Assembly: GCA_030762935.1 (NCBI GenBank)
Contig: CM060886.1
Location: 30,048,509 to 30,112,508, forward strand
Source: Hymenopus coronatus
Taxonomy: Eukaryota; Arthropoda; Insecta; Mantodea; Hymenopodidae
DNA length: 64,000 bases
Direction: 5' to 3'
This document shows positions 56,395-64,000 of the stretch, piece by piece. The position numbers and the translations under genes were made by a program. The notes under the pieces were generated by a model, which worked only from the letters and a program-made list of their open reading frames with translations, was not told the DNA's origin and searched no databases. Position 1 is the first letter of the stretch. Each line of letters starts with the position of its first letter.

Positions 56395-56520
56395 ATTTAA
56401 ATCCCAGAGTTGTCCGGATCAAGTTTACTACCTGGGTTTCTTCTTTCTCCTTATAAAATAAAAGTCAGGTAACTTTGAGCTCTATAGATCCAGGCTCATC
56501 TTAACATTCATTTCACCCAT
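56395..56520 (+). repeat. SINE-B scrap
   Basis: 'aaatttaaatcccag', 'ataaaagtcaggtaactttg', 'agctctatagatccaggctc' and 'cattcatttcacccat' are diverged forms of the SINE-B body and ATTC tail (compare 52560-52650). Head missing. Confidence 0.55.
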
Positions 56521-56970
56521 TTTGTAATTATTCCAGAGGCCTCAGTTCTTCCTTCTCCTTTATTATCATCAACATTATTATCAATATTATTATTATCATC
56601 ATCATTAATGCATTTTCTAAGGATATAATAAACAACTAAAAAGGTTTTAATAAGAGATACAGTTGTTGTGCTGGTATTACCACCATCTTTACATTCCATT
56701 CCACTTCCTTTAACATGTTATCATTCTCAATACTCGCAACATCACCATTTATCATCGCTGCTGCTAAACTATTTTAAAGCTTCCTACTGCAACCATCGCC
56801 CACTTTCCACTGAAACAATTATTACCATCAGAACAGCAGATAACAGTCTTATTCAAAGATTCGAAATGATGTACAAACTTAACTTGTGAATGATGCTTAT
56901 AAATTGCATTTCATTCTCAAGAAATCAATGGTGCTCAAGTATACTAATGCATCATAACTAAAAAGTCTTC
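56521..56970. other. Intron stretch with ATT/ATC simple repeats
   Basis: TTATTATCATC-type simple repeats at 56560-56605, then ordinary AT-rich sequence. No feature recognised. Confidence 0.6.
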
Positions 56971-56982
56971 CTTCCATTAAGA

Positions 56983-57281
56983 AAAAAAAAATGGAAATGG
57001 AGTTTTATTTATGGATGCTCTTAAACTACTGTGGTTCTTAGCGTCCCATTCTATATTGGATGTGAAAGACCGCTTAATTTTGCTCAGAGGCCTTTTTTCA
57101 GGCTTGAGGTTCTTTTACACGCTGTAAATCTACGACACAGGACCACAGCTTTACTTCCCTTCTGAAGGAAGCCATGCTAGGCATTACGCCCAAAAAAAAT
57201 CCATTGACCTCCGCCGATTTTGAACCCACGACCTTGGGTGTATGAAGTTAGCATGGTAAACCATTACACCACAGAGGGCAA
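56983..57281 (-). mobile_element. SINE-A copy 1, tRNA-derived, with target duplication
   Basis: On the minus strand it starts with a tRNA-like head: box A region GTGGTGTAATGG (near 57268) and box B GGTCGTGGGTTCAAA (near 57230). A body follows, with 'gaagggaagtaaagctgtgg' and 'aggcctctgagcaaaattaa', and an A-rich 3' end. It is flanked by CTTCCATTAAGA (56971-56982) and CTTCTATTAAGA (57282-57293), a 12-bp duplication with one change. Pol III transcription from the internal boxes is expected. A headless relative is at 18612. Confidence 0.85.
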
Positions 57282-57315
57282 CTTCTATTAAGAGAGTTAG
57301 TACAATAGTAAGACC

Positions 57316-57316
<1 letters not shown>

Positions 57317-57350
<34 letters not shown>
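57317..57350 (+). repeat. Run of 34 A
   Basis: A homopolymer followed by a purine-rich stretch. It may be the poly(A) tail of a lost retroposon; no body is recognisable. Confidence 0.9.
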
Positions 57351-57352
<2 letters not shown>

Positions 57353-57689
57353 AAAGAGGAAGGGAGAGAGGCAGAAACGGGGAAAAAAAATCAGCTTGGA
57401 AACAATTCTGAAGTTTTAGCTATAGATAAACCGAGTAATTTGTCAAATATTTTCATGAAAAAAATATGTTCTACTCTTAAACAAAGTTTTTTCTATTTCT
57501 GATTCACTATCTCTGAGTTCTTTAAGAGTAAATAGCTACTGGTAAGAGCTGTTACTGTTAAAGTGTGGTATGGAATGATCTATACGTCTGTCATCGTATG
57601 AAAAAATTCAATATATATGTATAAGAGAAAATAAGCATTTATAGTTAGTTTAAATTTAAGAATATGAGTCAGAATAGAAATACATGCTT
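57351..57689. other. Intron stretch, no feature recognised
   Basis: About 340 bp without a recognised feature, between the A run and Rep-B copy 3. Confidence 0.55.
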
Positions 57690-59330
57690 TGTATTTATCC
57701 AAATACAATATGACTGCAAATGCAAGACAATCCCCATTTTTCAGAACTTAATGTTGGAATTTACCATATCAACTATACAAAAAAAGTCAAGATAGCTTGA
57801 TTATTAAATAAAATTTAAAGTTTTGCTTTACATTTTGAACAAACTAAGAAACACTTAAGCTGATTAAATTCCCCCTTTTTTTACTTAATTTGAATTTGTG
57901 TAGACATCCATGTAATGGGTACAAGAGTGGGAAAGAAGAGAATAGAAATAATGTATACATGTGTGATCAAAGAAAGTGTTAGTGACTGAAAAAATGGTAG
58001 GTAATTGATAAGATTTTCTATTTAGATAACATACAGATAACAGTCTATTTAGACAAAACTCTGTTGTAAAAAGTTTTACAGAAATTAATTAGCCTAATTT
58101 GTATAGTAGTTCACATTTTGAATGGTAGAGAGGAGTATGGAAATGTATGGCATGTATGTGATGGTAGAACGTGACGGCGGCGTTTGTGGCAGCAGCTGGA
58201 GTGATTTTATGAATAGCAATTAAGTCCAACAATAGCTCCAATAAATGCAGAAAAAATAATTAGCTGTAACCACAATTATAGTTGTGATTTTCTGTTTAGA
58301 CAACATACATAACCTAATTTGAATTTGCGCAGAAATTCACATTGTCAGTGGAAGATGGAGAAAAAAGAACGGAAATGTGCCGGTATGCCTGTACTAGTTG
58401 GCCAGCTTAGCATAACAATTATGTATGCAATTTTCTATTGAGACAACATACCTAATATAATACTTTGTGAAAAGTTTTACCTAATTCGATTTTTGCATAA
58501 TTCACATTTTGAGCAGGTGAGAGATTGAGATGTATAGAATGTGTGCAATGATAGAATCATGACAGTGGCAGTGGCACCAGCATAGCTGAAACCATTATGG
58601 ATGAGATTTCCTATTAAGACAACAAACAATATAATACATTATAAAATGTTTTCCCTAATTCACATTTGCGCAGGAGAGGTACAGAGGGAGATGTACGGAA
58701 TGTTTGTGATTAGATATGTTACAGCAACGGTGGCAACAGCATAGGTGTAACAGTAAAGCATGGGATTTTCTATTAGGACAGCATACTTAATATATCATAA
58801 GACATTTTAACTAATTCAAATATGATTATGAATTCACGTTAAAGGTTGCACAAAGAGGCAGAAGGGAAAATGGAAATTTGAGGGCATATGTATGGCAGGA
58901 GCAGTGGAAGCGTGAGCTAACTGCTTGACTGTTGGCTCCCAATACAACATTATATTACATTCATGTAACCACCAATGTGAAAAGAAGTTCTCTGTTAATA
59001 AGTACCACTTTAATTAATTCAAGTTCTCTAATATTATTTTAGTCTTGGAGATAAATCTTTTTCCAATGAGAATGCTCAAATTCACGGCCAATTTTTGGGA
59101 CAAAATGAAATGCATAAAATCTGTCACATATATTGTGACCTTGGCAGTAATCTTTACAATTTCTTTCCCCAGGCTTTGCTGCTGCCATACCTGCAAGTTT
59201 GAAATTTACTTTTTCGTCGCATAGTATTTGGAAGACACATAATGCAAATGCAAGACAACCGCCAGTTTTGAACATTTATATTTTGGACAAAAACATTGTC
59301 TTGTTTTCAGATAAATATGGTACATCAGTT
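57690..59330 (-). repeat. Rep-B copy 3, with five internal tandem units
   Basis: The right end, read in reverse, is the Rep-B terminal hairpin (CAAGACAATG ... GGTTGTCTTGCATTTGC, 59234-59315) and the shared part with 'gccaaaaattggccgtgaat'-like sequence. The left end (57700-57760, plus orientation) repeats 'tttatccaaatacaa' and GCAAGACAAT, so the element seems to have inverted ends. Between lie units that start 'gattttctatttagacaaca' at 58012, 58286, 58429, 58604 and 58764, each with a (GGCAGTGGC)-like triplet stretch. The spacing after the second is 143-175 bp. Confidence 0.7.
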
Positions 59331-59615
59331 ACATAAATTGAGAGCTAATCGCTCTCATTGTAAAGAGATGAAAGACAGATTGGCTCTTGATGTTGGTGTC
59401 CACTCTGTGTTAGCATCCAGTAGTGGAGTGATATTCTTACAAAGTTGATTAAATGGTGGCAATTCAAAGTTCTTTAAGTGGTGCAAGTGTTTTACAATTA
59501 AAAACTTTACCCAAGTAAAGTGTTTGTATACTTTATATGTTTTAGGAGTGTAATGTTCAGTGTGATGTGATTGGTGATCCGGAAATGGTATGAAACTACA
59601 GATTTATTACTATGG

Positions 59616-59818
59616 CTTTACTTTCTCTACACATACTATGTACATAATGTATAGAGGAAGTATTTATTGTATTTCACCGAAAAATTTGATACTGAGATTT
59701 CAATGGAAATACATGTTTTAGGATCCCCTGAATAAAAAAAAAATTTTTTTTGTGTGAGCGTGTGTGTGTGCGTGCATGGGCAGGTGGTCGTGTGTGCACG
59801 GGCGGGTGGTCGTGCATG

Positions 59819-59862
<44 letters not shown>

Positions 59863-60533
59863 GACAGCATAGCTTGATATCTTCCAAGGATGCAACATGA
59901 AAATTTACAAGAAAATCCCCCCACCCCAAACTAACCTTTACATGTAAAAATTTTTGAAAATTTTCTTTTTCTCAAAAATGGCTCTAACAATTTTGATTAA
60001 AATAGTGCATATTAAAGGCATTTCCATCACAAATAAAATGTACATCTTGAATTTTCTGGGAATAGCTTCTGAAGATCTGTTTATTCTGGATGAATTTTGC
60101 TGAAGTTTGCATAGCTAGTAAACTATAAGACATAGATGCAAACTTACTACACAAAAAATGTAGATCTCATTAAAATACACAATTTATGTCATATACTTTT
60201 TTTTTTGTGGAGTTGACCATTTTCAAAATATTCCTTGTTGTTAGTTTCAGTTTTAAAGTACTTATACATTTCTCATGCAGGAACTTTACAACTACTGCCC
60301 ACATAAAGAAATGGATGTCAATCACGTAGCAACCACGTTTTAAAACATGTGGCTTGGTCTGGCATAGTGTGTTCACATATTTCTCTTCTACTTACATGGA
60401 ACTAAGCAATATGACCATTTCTGCTACGGCTTATCTTGATTAGCATGAAGTAGATAGAAGAATAAACTTATTAAAAATTATGTGTTACAAAGATGTACAG
60501 AAAGTCATGTGAATGGACACATTTTTATTTGAT
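59616..60533 (-). repeat. Rep-A copy 8, inverted
   Basis: A full reverse copy: hairpin ACTTTCTCTACACATACTAT and GTACATAATGTATAGAGGAAG (59620-59660), 'aaaatttgatactgagattt', a long GT/CG tract at 59750-59860 with two GTCGTG-rich repeats, CCCCCCACCCC block, 'aaatggctctaacaattttg', 'ttctgggaatagcttctgaa', and the 5' end CAGAAAGTCATGTGAATGG at 60499-60518. Confidence 0.9.
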
Positions 60534-60599
60534 ATGTTTCAAATATTCCTTTTGATCCGGTTTCTAAGTTTCTTTTCATTTTTTTTTTCTAAATGGAAT

Positions 60600-61560
60600 C
60601 TGCCATATTCTGAGCAATTGATTTGATAAACTTTGGCTCTTTTGTTCCAAGGTGCTGGGTTCTTCAAATTCCTGTACAGTAATTTTTCTAAACTGTATAC
60701 ATTGGGTGTTCATAGCCAGGAAAGCGTCAGCTCTCATGTATTTATGTATTTGTGGAGCTAAGCAAATGTTGTGTTTCTTGAAGGTATGGAATCATTAGTA
60801 ACTATTTGAGTGGAATGTAATTTTTCTGAAGATAATTTAAGTTTCTTGCTGAATGAGTTATAATTTCATGGGTTATAACAATGAATGAATAAATAAATAA
60901 TGAATGAATGAAATCAGTGAAATGCTACTAAACTGCTCTGAGATCCATGGACCTTAAAGTCACTTGACATTTGTCTTCTCAGGATAAGAAAAATTCCAGA
61001 CAAAACCTTATCCAGGTAACCTACCCCAACTGAGATTCAAACTTGGGACCTCTTGAATGTGAGGCAGACACGCTGTCCCTAGACTAGAGGTGGGCTGGTG
61101 CTATTTTCTTGTTGGTTTGTTTGTTATTTCTGTGTTGACTATGTGTTGGTATTCTTGTTTATATTCTTCTTCTGTTAATGGAGTGTACACAACCTAAAGA
61201 TTAAATTGTTCAGGGCAGCATGTTTGTGTTGGTCCAATTGGTTTGATTGGTGCAGCTTTCAGAATGTATTTCTATAGAAACAAAGTTGATCTTGTTATGG
61301 GGTCTAATTACTTTTAAATCTAGGGATGGTAATATGATTTAATTTTTAATTTTATTGGTAAATTGTACTGCTCTGTTCTGCAAATTATTAATTTGAGAGA
61401 ATCTTGGATGCACTTTATTGATACTTTGCAAAAATATAATCTTGATACCTAAGTCAAACTTTGTATATTAGGTATATTTGTGGTTTTAAAGATACCAATT
61501 TCATTTCATTCTTTCACTGTCTTCCAGTTTCAGTTATATGTATGTACTATTTTCCTAATT
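60600..61560 (-). pseudogene. PLE-4, Penelope-like RT remnant, split by a SINE
   Basis: On the minus strand, right of the SINE: SLDLKVIRPHNKINF (the FLDL.I...HNKL.F region after YVDD) and VVYTPLTEEEYKQEYQHIVN (near 61190-61140), matching the RLVN.PL...EY..EL..I connector of PLE-1 and PLE-2. Left of the SINE (60880-61095): FKKHNICLAPQIHKY (near 60770), equal in place to FKRHNIILAPKNNY of PLE-2. Stops and shifts abound. RT catalytic motifs and GIY-YIG were not seen. Confidence 0.7.
60880..61095 (-). mobile_element. SINE-B copy 4, tRNA-derived, best preserved
   Basis: Minus strand: the tRNA-like head CCCACCTCTAGTCTAGGGAC (box A) and GAGGTCCCAAGTTTGAATC (box B, near 61040-61055), then 'aggttacctggataaggttt', 'cttatcctgagaagacaaat', 'tgactttaaggtccatggat' and an ATTC-repeat tail at 60886-60914. 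It is inserted in PLE-4. A four-base tail repeat rather than poly(A) suggests mobilisation by a LINE with a similar tail. Confidence 0.8.
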
Positions 61561-61829
61561 AGGTCCAAGTTCATCAAACAACAATTCCTAGATTCAAAAG
61601 TAAATAGAACCTAAAACAAGAAGAACTTAAAACTGACTTAGATGACTTCTCACCCTGAGGACCTGGGGTGTGCATGCATGCGTGCGTGTGTGTGAAGTTA
61701 TTTCTAATGCAAAGCCCCGATATGACCTTAGATGTTAAAGGGGGCTATGTAAATGAAACAATAAATAAATAATTTTAAAAACAAAATGTCTGATGAAAAT
61801 CTAAATATTCTGAAAACTTAAAAAAAAAA

Positions 61830-62686
61830 TCTGATGTGTACCATTCACATGACTTTCTCTATATCCCTGCAACAAATTATTCTTAAAAAGCTTATACTTC
61901 TATTTACTTTATGCTAATCAGAAAAAATTAGCAGAAATAGTCTTATTACTTGCGAAGCGAAATAAGGGACTACCATAGGTTAAAATGATAGTCAAAAGCT
62001 GGTTGCTATGTCAATGAAGTTCCTTTGTTTATATGGATAGGAGTTAACAAGGTCCTGTATGAGAAAAGTATACATTTTTCATAGCAGAAATCAAAAATAA
62101 GGAATATCTCAAAAACGAAGAACTTACGAAAAAAATGTATATAACATAAATTGTGTGTTTTAACATGCTCTACATCTTTTGTGTAGTAAGTTTTTGTCCA
62201 TCTCATACGGTTTAGCAGTTATTCAAAATTCAGTAAAATTCATCCAGAATAAACTACTCTTCAGAGACTATTCCCAGAAAATTCAAGATATACATTTTAT
62301 TTGTCAGGTAAATATATTTAATATACAAAATTTTAATCAAAATCGTTAGAGCCATTTTTGAGAAAATCAAAATTTTCAAAAAAAGTTCCATGTAAAGGGT
62401 AGTTTCAGGTGGGGGGATTTTTCTCAAAATCTTCGTGTCGCATCCCTGGAACATACTAAACTTAAATAACAAGTTTGGTATTTTACCGACTTTTCATTTT
62501 TGAGTTATCGTGTTCACAGACACACGGACACACACATACACGGACCTTTTTGTGAAAATGCTTTTTTTGGATATTGTGGACCCTAAAACATATATTTCCC
62601 GTGAAATCTCGGTATCAAATTTTTGGGTGGAGTGCAATACCTTCTCTATACACTATGTACATAGTGCGTATAGAGAAAGTAAAAAA
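61830..62686 (+). repeat. Rep-A copy 9, reference copy of the family
   Basis: About 857 bp. The left end is TCTGATGTGTACCATTCACA followed by TGACTTTCTCTAT. Ordered blocks follow: 'atgctaatcagaaaaaatta', 'caaaaataaggaatatctca', 'taaattgtgtgttttaacat', 'attcatccagaataaact', 'ttcaagatatacattttatt', 'agccatttttgagaaaatca', 'tccatgtaaagggtag', GGTGGGGGGATTTTT, 'gtcgcatccctggaacatac', a variable CA tract, and 'gaaatctcggtatcaaattt'. The right end is an 18-bp-arm hairpin (62643-62678: TTCTCTATACACTATG ... CATAGTGCGTATAGAGAA) and AGTAA. ACTTTCTCTA near the left end recurs inverted at the right end. No coding capacity. Confidence 0.9.
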
Positions 62687-63070
62687 GAGATATAGTTTAA
62701 ACTTGGTCCAAAACAAACAAGCTAATATTTCCTTGCACCAATCACATATTGTTAATACATAAAAAAAGTTGTTAATTTGCACATAAGCTGTTACTTCCCT
62801 ACCCAAACCATTTAATATTAATGAAAATGTTTTTGATTTGTGTATAAACTATTATTTTCTTATCTTAATTGTTTAAAATTAGTATAAAAACAAAAATACA
62901 AAAAAATGCATTCCTTCCATGAAAAAAGTATCACATTCTTAAAGCAATAATTTAAAATGTAAAATCCAAAAATATTTGTTTCAATTAGGTATAAATGTAA
63001 AATAAATAATGTTGAATAATAAATACAACTGACAAATCTTTTCCTTTATTACTGTTCAAAATAAAAACTG
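62687..63070. other. Intron stretch, no feature recognised
   Basis: AT-rich sequence between Rep-A copy 9 and Rep-B copy 4. Two loosely similar segments ('gttgttaatttgcacataag' at 62769 and a variant near 62835) hint at an old duplication. Confidence 0.5.
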
Positions 63071-63640
63071 CATTTACCTGAGTATAAGAATATTTTATTT
63101 TCCAAAATATTAATGTTTAACACTGGGAGCCGCCTTGCATTTACAATATGTTTTTTGAATACTATGTGGGGAAAAAGTAAGTTTCAAATTTCGCAGTACA
63201 GCAGTGGCAAAGCCTGAGGGAAGTGGTATACACTACTGCCAAGATTGCAACATTTACAGCATATATTGTGTACTTCATTTTACACCAAAATTTTGTTGTC
63301 AACAGGCCTATAAGCATTCTCATTGGAAAAAAAATTTCTCTCTGTGACTAAATTAGAATTAGAGGTCTTCCTTTCAAATCGGTAATTGCACATAATGTTG
63401 TTTTGGGAACCAATGGTCAAACAGAAAGAGAGAGGTTAGCTACACGCTTCCCTTCCTCCTGTTGCTCATATACTGGTACATTCCCCCCCCCCTGCCTCTC
63501 TAGCTGCCCTCAACATAAATTTATATGCAAAATTTTTTTGGGTAAAATGTTGTACAATACATTATATTAAGTAGGTTTTCTTAATAGAAAATTGCTTCCA
63601 TAATCATCATTACAGCTATGCTACAGCTTTTGCGTTGCTC
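63071..63640 (+). repeat. Rep-B copy 4
   Basis: It has 'gagtataagaatattttatt', 'ccaaaatattaatgtttaac', 'tgcatttacaatatgttttt', 'cagtacagcagtggcaaagc', 'aggcctataagcattct', and one tandem-unit start ('aatagaaaattgcttcc', 63582). It is parallel to copy 2 along most of its length. A C-rich run (63485-63494) lies inside. Confidence 0.75.
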
Positions 63641-63644
63641 GGAA

Positions 63645-64000
63645 TGAGAGTTCAAAACGTAATCACAGATAATGGCTTTTATGAGCAAGCAACATGTTGC
63701 TATAGTGGAAGTATATTTTGAGTTCAAATCATATTAAAGATGTTTGGAGAGATAAAGAAGGATATTTCCCAATGATCCATTGCCAGGTACTGTGTAGTTT
63801 ATACACTTGTACACCGGTTTTGTGATACAGGTTTCATAGATAATAGACAAAAAGCGGAAGACCCAAGGTAGTCATAAAAGATTCTGTTCATGAGGTTGAG
63901 CATCAAATGATTGTAGCACTATGAAAATCAGTAGGACATTTGGCACAACAGATTAGATCATCAATTCCACCCACACATAAAGCACTCAAGCTAGCCAAAC
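63645..64000 (+). pseudogene. DUF4817-like helix-turn-helix remnant
   Basis: Frames read MSKQHVAIVEVYFEF, then EGYFPMIHCQVLC, TLVHRFCDTGFIDNRQK and KAEDPR, with stops. DUF4817 proteins of arthropod genomes run ...VE.YF...S......F...P...P....I..LV.RF.ETGSV.D....GRPR. The order and spacing agree. These domains usually precede a transposase; that part would lie right of the window. Confidence 0.5.

Noticed and set aside
57210..57281. A possible tRNA gene
   Set aside because: Box A and box B are present, but there is no proper acceptor stem, and it is followed by a SINE body and flanked by a target duplication. The same holds for 29175 and 61040-61095.
58012..58860. A regularly spaced repeat array, considered as CRISPR-like
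   Set aside because: Units are 143-175 bp, diverged and eukaryotic transposon-internal. No short identical repeats with unique spacers.
59636..59929. Open frames rich in HTHTHT or CMHARP on the minus strand
   Set aside because: They run through the GT/CA tract of Rep-A copy 8; similar frames at 49244-49594 and 44986-45192 have the same cause.
55930..64000. The next upstream VPS50 exon
   Set aside because: I looked on the minus strand for a segment ending in a QYKDLC-like motif before a phase-0 donor and found none; small exons could have been missed.

Overview
The window is a piece of a large, AT-rich, intron-heavy metazoan genome, most likely an arthropod. Pointers to an arthropod are the transposon mix (mariners, several Penelope-like elements, an I-clade non-LTR element with an ATC-repeat 3' tail, a helix-turn-helix domain like insect/arachnid DUF4817, a DUF4371-type hAT). 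The species cannot be fixed from the sequence alone.

Only one host gene is recognisable: the middle half of VPS50 (syndetin/CCDC132), a subunit of the EARP endosomal tethering complex, on the minus strand. Eight coding exons (55927-55801, 55719-55533, 52230-51870, 26364-26258, 17169-16944, 15438-15319, 8129-7941, 894-736) join in frame with GT-AG borders to give 492 codons. The N-terminal exons lie beyond position 64000 or were missed in its last 8 kb; the C-terminal exons lie before position 1. Thus about 1.5 kb of coding sequence is spread over 55 kb.

Almost everything else that can be named is mobile DNA inside the VPS50 introns. From left to right: a DDE transposase scrap (1-335) and a Rep-A repeat; Rep-B repeat; two mariners (2045-2963, internally deleted; 3175-4472, full length but frameshifted); a non-LTR element 'LINE-N' with a truncated I-clade insertion; LINE ORF1 debris; a hAT fragment; Penelope-like element PLE-1; piggyBac and LINE 3'-end scraps; PLE-3; a second LINE-N split by PLE-2, which carries an uninterrupted 818-codon reverse transcriptase/GIY-YIG ORF; a nest of LINE-N, PLE-5, a Gypsy-type LTR element and a tRNA-derived SINE; an RTE-like element split by a 5.8 kb I-clade element with a 13-bp target duplication; scattered jockey-like gag, endonuclease and RT pieces; a Crypton-like tyrosine recombinase relic cut by Rep-A; SINEs; PLE-4; and a DUF4817 relic at the right edge.

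Two repeat families that I cannot assign to a named family run through the whole window: Rep-A (about 0.9 kb, eight substantial copies plus two scraps, both orientations, CA-rich microsatellite in the middle, terminal hairpin) and Rep-B (hairpin-ended, with internal tandem units of about 140-180 bp). These, together with the hammerhead-like stem-loops shared by three different Penelope-like elements, are the least explained parts of the window. No bacterial operon, CRISPR array, true tRNA or rRNA gene was found.
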